Shown here one piece after another: positions 1-7,250 of a stretch of DNA of 9,556 nucleotides. Every line of letters begins with the position of its first letter. The first letter of the stretch is position 1. The position numbers were made by a program, and so were the translations under genes. Source of the stretch: JAKBEU01 sp036172095 (GTDB lineage: Bacteria; Patescibacteriota; Microgenomatia; UBA1406; GWC2-37-13); assembly GCA_036172095.1 (NCBI GenBank), contig JAVHSH010000029.1, positions 1-9,556 on the forward strand, given 5' to 3'. The notes under the pieces are model-generated. The model made no database searches. It was not told where the DNA came from and worked only from the letters and a program-made list of their open reading frames with translations.

Positions 1-80
1 CAGATACAGCTGACCACTATTTCAAGCTTGGAGACAACGAGCCTCTTGCGATAGAGGTGGTACCTGTAAAGCTCAAATAA
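1..80 (+). CDS. 3' end of an unidentified protein (partial at window edge)
   Basis: The third reading frame is open from the window edge to a TAA at 78-80 and encodes 25 residues, beginning DTADHYFKLGDNEPLAIEVV and ending PVKLK. The other two forward frames hit stops at 11-13 and 52-54. The tail ends 22 bases before the ATG of the next gene, with the next gene's -10 box in the gap, so it looks like the real end of an upstream same-strand gene. The residues are soluble in character, as in the C-terminal exported domains of the neighbouring membrane glycosyltransferases, but too few are visible to name a family. The 5' part lies outside the window. Confidence 0.6.
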   Translation, partial: DTADHYFKLGDNEPLAIEVVPVKLK

Positions 81-87
81 GGTTGTT

Positions 88-102
88 TTGTATAATGAAG
101 AT
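88..102 (+). promoter_or_regulatory. Leaderless promoter -10 element, copy 1
   Basis: A perfect TATAAT lies at 91-96 inside TTGTATAATGA (88-98). Six bases separate it from the ATG at 103, so transcription starting about seven bases after the box would begin on the start codon, giving a leaderless mRNA. No TTGACA-like -35 is visible at normal spacing. The same 11-base element with the same six-base spacing precedes the next gene at 1631-1645. That second copy is the main reason for believing this one; the sequence shows the motif, and promoter activity is inferred. Confidence 0.65.
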
Positions 103-1614
103 ATGTTTGATATACAAAAGATTATTGGCTCCCTAAAAAAACACTTTACGATATTCGATGTCTTACTGCTCGGCGGGATAAAGCTTTTATATCTTACAAC
201 TCGACTCTACAATCTTAAACTCCTTCCTATCTTTACTGATGAAGGAATATATATTCGTTGGGCGAAGGTTGCATGGCATGATGCCTCATGGAGATTTATT
301 TCGCTCACCGATGGGAAACAGCCACTCCAAACATGGGGAACCATTCCTTTTTTAAAACTATTTCCCAATGATGCTCTTCTTGCGGGCAGACTCTTTTCTG
401 TCATGACAGGAATGATAGCTCTTCTTGGATTATTTGCTCTTCTCGTTTATCTCTTTGATAAAAAGACAGCTTTTATCGGTGCATTTCTCTATGTTTTTTC
501 TCCGTACTTCCTCTTTTATGATCGTATGGCGCTTGTTGACTCAGGTGTAAATGCGGCATTTATCTGGATAATTCTCTTCACGGTCCTTTTGGTCAATACG
601 GTCCGACTTGATGTGGCACTACTCTTTGGAATAGTGGCAGGACTCGCTCTTTTGACGAAATCTACCGCCCAAATGTTTTTGGGAGTTTCCTTTATCGCTT
701 CCCTCTTTTTGTTCGATTATAAGAAAAAAAAGGCTGGTGGGTTTGTGAATTATCTATTTTTATGGGGGATCGTATTCGCTCTCTCGCAAGTAATCTACAA
801 CGTTCAGCGATTGTCTCCTTACATGCATTATCTTGCAATGAAAAATACGACATTTGTGATGACGTTCGGCGATTGGTTACAACATCCATTTGAAGTTCTT
901 TTTGCAAACCTCAAGACTATCCCTTATTATGTGTTCAGTGAGTCGGGATGGATTATTATTCCTTTCGCTTTTATTGGTTTATATTTCCTATTCAGGAAAA
1001 ACATTCGTTTGTTTCTCTTCTTTTCCGTTTTACTTTTCATTCCCTATTTTGGAATAGCGGCGATGACTCGTGTATTATTCCCCCGTTACATCGTATTCTT
1101 TGGGACGTTGCTCACAATTTTCGCTGCCTACATATTAGGAAAAATAAAGGATATCCGCCTATTTGCAGCTCTTATTAGCTTTATTATTGGTGTTCTTATT
1201 ATCTTCCAATTCCCCATGTGGACAGACTATACAAAAATAATGTTTCCTGATACCGATAAGGGCCAATATATCGTCGGTGTGACTGTTGGAAAAGGAATGG
1301 ATGAAATCATCGCATTTGCACGTGAGAAATCAAAAGAAAAACCGGTCCGAATAATTGCTGAGGGAGATTTTGGTCTGACCGGTGATATGCTAAGTGTATT
1401 TGTCAGACAGGGAGAGAATGTCTTCATCCAAGGATACTGGCCGCTCAACAAAGAAGCTCTTCTGAAACACCAAGCCGATATCGGAAAAGAATATATTTAT
1501 GTAGTGACAGCTCATAAACTTGTCTATCCCTCAGATTGGCCGATGAAATTGCTAAAATCGTACTATAAAAGTGGAAACGCCTCAGCTATCCAACTATTTG
1601 AGCTGACCAGATAA
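103..1614 (+). CDS. GT39/PMT_2-type membrane glycosyltransferase (ArnT/PMT-like)
   Basis: This 503-residue polytopic protein has the layout of GT-C family 39 enzymes, which transfer a sugar from a polyprenyl-phosphate donor on the outer face of the cytoplasmic membrane. After the first membrane helix (about 19-38) comes the acidic loop motif TDEG with D46-E47, the usual metal or catalytic site. Then follow K72-Q-P74, R96, and DRMALVDS (D140, R141, D146), matching the family's Arg-plus-Asp second loop. LALLTKS (181-187) matches the conserved 'LTK' turn, and FPRY (326-329) the conserved Arg-Tyr. Roughly eleven helices end near residue 370, and about 110 soluble residues follow. ATG 103 is chosen over the in-frame TTG at 88 because the TTG lies on the -10 box. 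Sugar and acceptor cannot be told from sequence. The next gene follows after 31 bases with its own promoter element. Confidence 0.85.
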   Translation: MFDIQKIIGSLKKHFTIFDVLLLGGIKLLYLTTRLYNLKLLPIFTDEGIYIRWAKVAWHDASWRFISLTDGKQPLQTWGTIPFLKLFPNDALLAGRLFSVMTGMIALLGLFALLVYLFDKKTAFIGAFLYVFSPYFLFYDRMALVDSGVNAAFIWIILFTVLLVNTVRLDVALLFGIVAGLALLTKSTAQMFLGVSFIASLFLFDYKKKKAGGFVNYLFLWGIVFALSQVIYNVQRLSPYMHYLAMKNTTFVMTFGDWLQHPFEVLFANLKTIPYYVFSESGWIIIPFAFIGLYFLFRKNIRLFLFFSVLLFIPYFGIAAMTRVLFPRYIVFFGTLLTIFAAYILGKIKDIRLFAALISFIIGVLIIFQFPMWTDYTKIMFPDTDKGQYIVGVTVGKGMDEIIAFAREKSKEKPVRIIAEGDFGLTGDMLSVFVRQGENVFIQGYWPLNKEALLKHQADIGKEYIYVVTAHKLVYPSDWPMKLLKSYYKSGNASAIQLFELTR

Positions 1615-1630
1615 AATCTGAGGCCAAATA

Positions 1631-1645
1631 TTGTATAATGAGGAA
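1631..1645 (+). promoter_or_regulatory. Leaderless promoter -10 element, copy 2
   Basis: TTGTATAATGA recurs at 1631-1641, with TATAAT at 1634-1639 and exactly six bases before the GTG at 1646, as in the copy at 88-102. Across 18 bases up to and including the start codon the two copies match at 15 positions. GAGG at 1640-1643 might suggest a ribosome binding site for GTG 1646, but it is only two bases from the start, too close to work as one. No -35 hexamer is evident. It would let the gene at 1646, and probably the genes behind it, be transcribed separately from the preceding gene. Confidence 0.65.
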
Positions 1646-3304
1646 GTGAAAAAAATACTCATTTTGGCCTTGTTTTGCGGAGCCATCTTTTTCTTTCTAG
1701 GCCGGGAACTGAACCCATTCAATCTTCGTTTTTTTATGGTCCATGATAATACACAAGTTGCGCGTTTGAGTGAATTTGCGTTCAATCTGAAAAACGGTAT
1801 ATTCCCTCCCCGCATTGCTCCTCATTTTTCATTTAATTACGGGGTGCCTGTTTTTAATTTTTATGCCCCGTTCAGCGCATGGATAGGAGGAGTATTAAGT
1901 CTAGCAATATCTCCAGCTATTGCCTTTAAGATTCTCGCTCTTGGGGGTCTTCTTGTCGGATTTCTTTCCATGTTCCTTCTTGTCTCTTCTCTTTTCTCAT
2001 TTTGGCCAGGAATACTGAGCGCAATAGTTTATATATCTTCGTTATGGATGGCGGTTGAGATTTTTGTCCGAGGAAATGTCGGAGAAATTTGGTTTATGGC
2101 ATTGTTTCCTCTTACACTCTTTTTTATCACGAATACACATAAAAAAACTTCCGTATGGTTTTATATCTCAGGATGCCTTGCAATTGCAGCAACGCTTACT
2201 GTACACAACGTATTATCTCTCGTTTCACTTGTGATATTTGTTGGAGCTATTTTCGTTATAAAAGAAAAAAAGAGGGCGATTATAATGCTTTTATGTGGAT
2301 TACTTCTCTCTTCCTCTTTTCTCATTCCGGCACTTCTTGAAAACCATCTTACTTACGCAAATGATATTGCCTCGAAAACAAAATATGCCGATCATTTTCT
2401 CTGCACATGGCAGTTGTGGAGGGCGGTCAAGTGGAGTTATGGGGGGAGTGGTATTGGGTGTTTGAATGATGATATGTCATTCCAAGTGGGAAAGCCACAC
2501 ATCATTCTCGGTGTATTAGGAATGATTGTTTTTCTTTATGAACTCTTCAGAAAAAGAAAAATGCAACATACGCTGTTGTCTTTCTTTGTGCTAACACTTG
2601 GCGTTTTTTCAGCTTTCTTGACCCTTCCTTATTCAAAACCTATATGGGACCTATTCTCTCCTATAATGAAAGTGTTCCAGTTTCCGTGGCGTTTCCTATC
2701 TTTTCTCCTTTTCTCTCTTAGTTTCTTTTCCGCATATGCTTTTTCTCATATAAAAATACTAAAGTTCCAAACAACGGTCATCGTTGTCTGTTCTCTAACT
2801 CTTCTTTTCCTTTCGAGTAAGTTTTTTACGAATCCATGGCAGTATAGTCTTGATGAATATACGGGTATGTTCCTCACTGAGAAATATATCGAAAAGAAAG
2901 CGGCATACGAAATTCCTGAATATTTTCCGCGCACTGGCTCATACCAAGCTTGGAGAGCTTCAGAAAAAATAGGATTGGAATCAAATATTGACAATATTCT
3001 TACCCTGGTTAATAGGCCATTTTATAAACAATATAAGATGATGAATGAGGATGTCGTTATTCCACTTCACTATTTTCCTATATGGAATATTGCAATTGAT
3101 ACAACTTCGATAAAACCAACTCAGTTTGACCCACTCGGTCGTCCCCAGATAAAAGCTCCTGTTGGCAGTATAATTACTGTCACATATAAGGAAACGCCTA
3201 TCGAAATGGCTGGAAATATTCTTACAGTGATTGGATTCGTTTTCTTATTCTTATTAGCGGTAAATAAAAAAATATGGAAGAAACTCAATCATATCAACAA
3301 TTAA
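1646..3304 (+). CDS. PTPS-related / YfhO-like polytopic membrane protein (GT-C superfamily type)
   Basis: This 552-residue membrane protein matches the '6-pyruvoyl-tetrahydropterin synthase related' membrane family (PTPS_related), which despite its name looks like a GT-C glycosyltransferase. Visible landmarks in order are HDNTQ with H33-D34 in the first outer loop, GIFPPR (51-56), FNYGVPVFNFYAPF (63-76), the RGNVGE loop (R142, E147), TVHN (H187) and QFPWRF (345-350). These match the family pattern of an acidic first loop, 'P-W/R', 'YG-P-F-FY-P', 'RG--E', 'HN' and 'QFPWR'. About 11 helices precede an exported region at about 405-520, including PLHYFPIWNIAID. A last helix and basic tail follow, an arrangement also seen in YfhO proteins. 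GTG 1646 is preferred over TTG 1631 because of the -10 box. The 3' end overlaps the flippase gene by 31 bases, which suggests translational coupling. Sugar and acceptor are unknown. Confidence 0.75.
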   Translation: MKKILILALFCGAIFFFLGRELNPFNLRFFMVHDNTQVARLSEFAFNLKNGIFPPRIAPHFSFNYGVPVFNFYAPFSAWIGGVLSLAISPAIAFKILALGGLLVGFLSMFLLVSSLFSFWPGILSAIVYISSLWMAVEIFVRGNVGEIWFMALFPLTLFFITNTHKKTSVWFYISGCLAIAATLTVHNVLSLVSLVIFVGAIFVIKEKKRAIIMLLCGLLLSSSFLIPALLENHLTYANDIASKTKYADHFLCTWQLWRAVKWSYGGSGIGCLNDDMSFQVGKPHIILGVLGMIVFLYELFRKRKMQHTLLSFFVLTLGVFSAFLTLPYSKPIWDLFSPIMKVFQFPWRFLSFLLFSLSFFSAYAFSHIKILKFQTTVIVVCSLTLLFLSSKFFTNPWQYSLDEYTGMFLTEKYIEKKAAYEIPEYFPRTGSYQAWRASEKIGLESNIDNILTLVNRPFYKQYKMMNEDVVIPLHYFPIWNIAIDTTSIKPTQFDPLGRPQIKAPVGSIITVTYKETPIEMAGNILTVIGFVFLFLLAVNKKIWKKLNHINN

Positions 3305-4722
3305 AACGGAATAGTCTCGTTAGCACGCTAAGTCTCTTTTTCCAAAGTGGGTATACTGCCCTCTTGGGATTGGTGGCAAACCTTGTCGTAACTATTCTCT
3401 TGTCGCCTGCAATATTTGGAATGTATATTACTGTTCTTTCTCTCATCTCAGTCTTGAACTATTTTTCCGATATCGGACTCGCTGCATCCCTTATCCAAAA
3501 GAAGGAAACGCATCCTAAGGACTTCTCAACGACATTCACTGTCCAACAGATTCTTACCGTAACTCTGGTGATTTTGGGTTTTTTGATCACGAACACTGTT
3601 ATGCGTTTCTACAAGCTCCCTCTCGAAGGAACATATCTCTATTGGGCACTTCTTGGAGGATTTTTCTTTTCATCGCTAAAAACCATTCCGTCCATCTTGC
3701 TTGAGCGGAAAATACAGTTTCAAAAAATAGTCATGGTGCAGGTACTTGAAGGGACTGTTTTTTATATCACCATCATCATTTGTGCTATCGCGAAACTGGG
3801 ACTTAATTCATTTACGATCGCGGTTGTTCTTCGTTCACTCGTCGGTGTCACTCTTATTTATTATCTTTCTCCTTGGACTCCCCGGTTTGAAATCTCTAAG
3901 GAATCGCTTCGCTCTCTTTTGAAATTTGGTCTCCCCTTCCAGGCAAGCTCATTTCTTGCCCTCTTTAAGGATGATCTCATTACGCTCTTCTTGGGAAAAG
4001 TCGTGGGATTTACGGGAGTGGGTTACATCGGATGGGCGAAAAAATGGGCAGAGGCACCTATTCGGATAATCATGGACAACATAACGAAAGTCTTGTTCCC
4101 TGTCATTTCAAGGTTGCAACATGATAAGGAAAAGATCGGCCAGCTCATCGAAAAAATTATCTTCTTCCAGACAGCAATCCTTGCCCCAGTCATCTTGGGT
4201 ATGTCGCTTTCAATGGAACACATCGTATTCTTGATACCTAAATATGCAAAATGGCTCCCGGCCCTACCTATATTCTATTTATTCTGTTTTTCCGCATTCC
4301 TGTCATCCTTTTCATCCCCGCTCATGAATCTCATAAACGCACTCGGACATGCAAAAATAGTACTGATTTTCATGGCGACATGGACCGTAGTTACCTGGAT
4401 TCTCACCCCAATTCTCACATATTTCCTTTCCTATCTTGGTTTCCCACTAACGGTATGCATCATTGCTCTTAGTTCGGTTTTTGTCGTACTTGTTGCAAAA
4501 CGATTCGTTCATTTCAGATTTATTCATGCGACCTATAAGCCATTCCTTTCCGCCCTTATGATGGGTCTTGTTATCGGCCTTGTGAAGCTTGTCGTTACTC
4601 ATCATCTGACTGCCCTAGTGCTTTCGGTTCTTTTAGGCGGGACAACTTACCTCTCAACGCTCTATTTTGTATTTAATGTTAATATGGTAAAAGAAGTTAA
4701 GTTATTATTTTTGAAAAAATAA
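3274..4722 (+). CDS. Wzx-type polysaccharide/oligosaccharide flippase (WzxC-like, MOP superfamily)
   Basis: This 482-residue, very hydrophobic protein has about 12-14 membrane segments and the layout of the polysaccharide biosynthesis exporter families that flip polyprenyl-linked oligosaccharides across the cytoplasmic membrane. Family features visible are FSDIGLAASLIQKK (64-77), PSILLERKIQFQK (139-151), KFGLPFQ (217-223), and GKVVGFTGVGYIGWAKKW (241-258) followed by LFPVISRLQHD (274-284), the run that normally begins the second half of these proteins. Length is normal and both halves are intact. ATG 3274 lies inside the end of the previous gene (31-base overlap), has no Shine-Dalgarno sequence, and is the only ATG before the first helix. 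The next gene starts one base after its stop, so the two are surely co-transcribed. The substrate is presumably the product of the neighbouring glycosyltransferases (inference). Confidence 0.88.
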   Translation: MEETQSYQQLKRNSLVSTLSLFFQSGYTALLGLVANLVVTILLSPAIFGMYITVLSLISVLNYFSDIGLAASLIQKKETHPKDFSTTFTVQQILTVTLVILGFLITNTVMRFYKLPLEGTYLYWALLGGFFFSSLKTIPSILLERKIQFQKIVMVQVLEGTVFYITIIICAIAKLGLNSFTIAVVLRSLVGVTLIYYLSPWTPRFEISKESLRSLLKFGLPFQASSFLALFKDDLITLFLGKVVGFTGVGYIGWAKKWAEAPIRIIMDNITKVLFPVISRLQHDKEKIGQLIEKIIFFQTAILAPVILGMSLSMEHIVFLIPKYAKWLPALPIFYLFCFSAFLSSFSSPLMNLINALGHAKIVLIFMATWTVVTWILTPILTYFLSYLGFPLTVCIIALSSVFVVLVAKRFVHFRFIHATYKPFLSALMMGLVIGLVKLVVTHHLTALVLSVLLGGTTYLSTLYFVFNVNMVKEVKLLFLKK

Positions 4723-4723
4723 T

Positions 4724-5608
4724 ATGAAAATAACTGGAATAACAGTCGTCAAAGGAAGACCAAATCACATTTACGCCTGTCTTGCATCCCTAGATAAGAT
4801 CGCTGATGAAGTGATGGTTGTTGATATCGGCATGGATGAATCACTTAAGGAAGAGGTGCAGAAAATGAAGAAAGTGACTCTTATTGAGGAAGAACATGTG
4901 GAATATGTGGAACTCATCCGTGAGAGAGTAAAAAATAGAGCTAAGCATGAGTATGTATTATTTTTGGATGCAGATGAAGAGTTGCCAGAAACACTTATTG
5001 ATGAACTTAAGAAAATATATAGCAAACACGATGCGATTCAAATCGCACGAAAGAACATGGTTTTCGGTTCATGGGTAGGCCATAGCCGTTGGTGGCCTGA
5101 TTCTCAGGTTCGCCTTTTCAAAAAAACGGTTCTCACTTGGCCAACAAAAATTCACCAACAACCTATTGTGAAAGGAGAAATCTTTGAGCTTCCGACAGAA
5201 GAAAAATATGCAATCTTACATCACAACTATGATTCTATCGATGATTTTGTTCTTCGTATGATGCGCTATGCAAAAGTCGAGGCGACAGAAAAAATTAATC
5301 AAAAGAAAGAATATCATCTGAAAGATGCAACTAAAGTAGCGATTTCTGAGTTTGTGGGCCGCTATTTCGCAGGAGAAGGATATAAGGATGGGATGCTTGG
5401 ATTTACCCTTGCTATGCTCCAGCTCTTTTATTCTTTCCTCGTCTATTTTTATTATTGGGAAAAAAGAAAGTATAGCGCAGACATTGAAGAACCGGCACTC
5501 AATATAAAACGCTTCTTTGCACAAGGACTCACTGAGGTGATCTATTGGAATCCAAAAAGAGTGACAGACAAGATATTAGGGGCTCTTCTTAGAAGGATGA
5601 CGAAGTGA
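4724..5608 (+). CDS. Family 2 glycosyltransferase, WaaE/KdtX-like
   Basis: This 294-residue protein has a GT-A fold N-terminal domain for transferring a sugar from a nucleotide donor at the cytoplasmic side of the membrane. The strand ADEVMVVDIG carries D34, the usual nucleotide-binding Asp. LDADEEL gives the metal-binding D82-x-D84. FGSWVGHSRWWPDSQVRLFK (114-133) and the IHQ turn with H144 match the WaaE-like branch. Residues around 225-243 are hydrophobic and aromatic-rich (LQLFYSFLVYFYYWEKRK) and probably sit on or in the membrane. Unlike most relatives, the N-terminus reads TVVKGRPNH where a Lys-Asn-Glu motif is usual, and VVDIGMDES replaces the common VVDSGSTD. ATG 4724 follows the flippase stop by one base, without a visible ribosome binding site. 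It ends with TGA. The specific sugar cannot be assigned; lipopolysaccharide-type chemistry should not be assumed. Confidence 0.82.
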   Translation: MKITGITVVKGRPNHIYACLASLDKIADEVMVVDIGMDESLKEEVQKMKKVTLIEEEHVEYVELIRERVKNRAKHEYVLFLDADEELPETLIDELKKIYSKHDAIQIARKNMVFGSWVGHSRWWPDSQVRLFKKTVLTWPTKIHQQPIVKGEIFELPTEEKYAILHHNYDSIDDFVLRMMRYAKVEATEKINQKKEYHLKDATKVAISEFVGRYFAGEGYKDGMLGFTLAMLQLFYSFLVYFYYWEKRKYSADIEEPALNIKRFFAQGLTEVIYWNPKRVTDKILGALLRRMTK

Positions 5609-5624
5609 TTGATTTTTTTATCAT

Positions 5625-7250
5625 ATGAAAAAAGTATTACTTATAGTTTTTCTAATCTCCTTAATAACGAGAATCGTTTATTTAAATATGATTATCCCCT
5701 CATTATCCAATGATGAGGCTGATCTATACCTCTCTTCGTATCTAGTTGCTAAATCTGGTTCAGATTATTATGGTAATAAGTTATTTCTCACTTCAGGAAT
5801 CCTTACTGCAAAACCAAGTATTCCAATCTATATAGGCTCCTTGACTTGGCTATTTCATCAGGAAAAAAATGTAAATACTGCAAGATTGTTATTTGCTTTG
5901 ATTAATAGCCTTACTCCGGTGATTTTCTTCATAACCATCTATCTCATAACGCGGAGTTATAAATATTCGTTAGCATCGTTTCTTATATTAAATTTTTCTC
6001 CTTGGTTCAGCTATTCATCGGTTACAGGATATGAATCTGTTATAAGTTTTTTATTCTTAAATATTTCTTTACTTCTAAGTGTTTCCAATATTAAAAAGCC
6101 ATATAAATTTATAATGCTTTTTATATCTTTATCTTTAGTCTTTAATTCGTATATGGCGATTAGAACATATATGCCACTAGTTGTTGCAATAGTTTTGTTT
6201 ATGGGTAACTTTTTTAAATACACTAAATTCATTAAGACTTCTCTATACTTGATATCCGTAGGCTTCTTATTGACTTTTCTCTTTACATTTGTAAATTACT
6301 ATTCACCTAATTCAGAACTTGTAAAAAAGGAATTTAAATATTTATTAAGTTATGATAATAAACAAGATGAAGGAAAAATATGGTATGAAAGACTGACTAC
6401 AAATGCATCGACTGATTTTAAAAGACTACTTGTTAACAAGGCAACTGTACAAATCCATGAATATACTGAAAAGTATCTAAGCATTCTTGATACAAATATT
6501 TTTTTTATAAAAGGTGATCCATCTTCTCTTTATGGCACTGCCGGTCTAATAGGCTTATTCTATCTGAGTGATTTTGGTCTATTTATTTTTGGTATAGTGA
6601 ACCTTAAAAATATTGAAAAAAAACTGCTAGCTTTGCTTGGTTTTTTCATCATAGGAACAATACCGGTAGCATTAACAAAAACAGATGTGACAATAATATT
6701 AAGAGCGATTGTTCTACTTATACCATTTACACTTATTATTGCCCACGGTGCCATCTCATTTACTAAAAAGTCGAGATATGCGTCTGTAATTTTACTAATA
6801 ATATTAGTTATTAATTGGATTTCTTTTTTATTAATTTACAATACGCGAATAGCTCCTTTAAACCAAAGCGCTTGGCAAATGAACGAGAAAAATTTGATAG
6901 CGAAAATAGACAAATTGGATAAAAAAATGAAAATAATAATTTATCAAAGCGAGCCTAGAACGGCTTTCATCCAGTATGCATTTTATAAAATTTCTGATCC
7001 ACTCGTGATAAAAAGTAGATTGCAACAGGAAAAATATAATTATTTGAACGTCGAATATAAAAATGCATGTCCAAAAATAATTAATCAAAAAAATGAAATC
7101 TATATAATGAAACTCAACTCCTGTGCTGACTTTTATAAGTCTACCTCCTCTCAGGCAATAGGAACTTCTTTAATTAAGATAGATAAAAAGTTTCTAATTA
7201 ATTCAGACTTTTCAGGCGATGACTATATTCTCTTCATGCGAAAAGATTAG
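5625..7250 (+). CDS. GT39-like polytopic membrane glycosyltransferase, GDPSSLY family, copy A
   Basis: This 541-residue protein has about ten helices up to roughly residue 405 and a soluble C-terminal domain of about 135 residues, probably outside the membrane. The first outer loop carries NDEAD (D30, E31, D33), giving the ExD form of the GT-C acidic motif. Then follow DYYG (47-50), PSIPIY (64-69), R87, FSP (124-126), E137, SYMAIRTYMP (175-184) and GDPSSLYG (297-304), all with counterparts in the convergent gene at 7247-8854. Two cysteines, C482 and C500, lie in the exported domain. It is best described as a PMT/GT39-like enzyme expected to use a polyprenyl-phosphate sugar; activity is unproven. 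ATG 5625 starts 16 bases after the GT2 stop without a Shine-Dalgarno sequence. Codon third positions are strikingly AT-rich compared with upstream genes. Its TAG overlaps the opposing gene's stop. Confidence 0.72.
   Translation: MKKVLLIVFLISLITRIVYLNMIIPSLSNDEADLYLSSYLVAKSGSDYYGNKLFLTSGILTAKPSIPIYIGSLTWLFHQEKNVNTARLLFALINSLTPVIFFITIYLITRSYKYSLASFLILNFSPWFSYSSVTGYESVISFLFLNISLLLSVSNIKKPYKFIMLFISLSLVFNSYMAIRTYMPLVVAIVLFMGNFFKYTKFIKTSLYLISVGFLLTFLFTFVNYYSPNSELVKKEFKYLLSYDNKQDEGKIWYERLTTNASTDFKRLLVNKATVQIHEYTEKYLSILDTNIFFIKGDPSSLYGTAGLIGLFYLSDFGLFIFGIVNLKNIEKKLLALLGFFIIGTIPVALTKTDVTIILRAIVLLIPFTLIIAHGAISFTKKSRYASVILLIILVINWISFLLIYNTRIAPLNQSAWQMNEKNLIAKIDKLDKKMKIIIYQSEPRTAFIQYAFYKISDPLVIKSRLQQEKYNYLNVEYKNACPKIINQKNEIYIMKLNSCADFYKSTSSQAIGTSLIKIDKKFLINSDFSGDDYILFMRKD

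Noticed and set aside
1608..1620. CAGAT-AAA-ATCTG hairpin across the stop codon of the first complete gene, and a TCAGCT/AGCTGA pair at 1582-1606.
   Set aside because: Stems are only five or six bases and AT-rich or interrupted, with no T-run following. They do not support a terminator.
5216..5524. Minus-strand open frame of 102 codons inside the GT2 gene; similarly plus-strand 8979-9275 inside the right-end gene.
   Set aside because: Both are fully antisense to well-supported coding regions and their translations show no family features, so they are shadow frames.
5606..5608. TGA read as glycine (code 25, as in some CPR lineages).
   Set aside because: Read-through would run into the next gene out of frame. 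The GT2 is full length at this TGA and no in-frame TGA interrupts any gene, so TGA is a normal stop.
5585..5619. Possible terminator: CTTC/GAAG arms followed by seven T at 5613-5619 between the GT2 and the next gene.
   Set aside because: The stem is four bases with a 13-base loop and lies partly in coding sequence; the T-run fits the general AT-rich drift that begins here.
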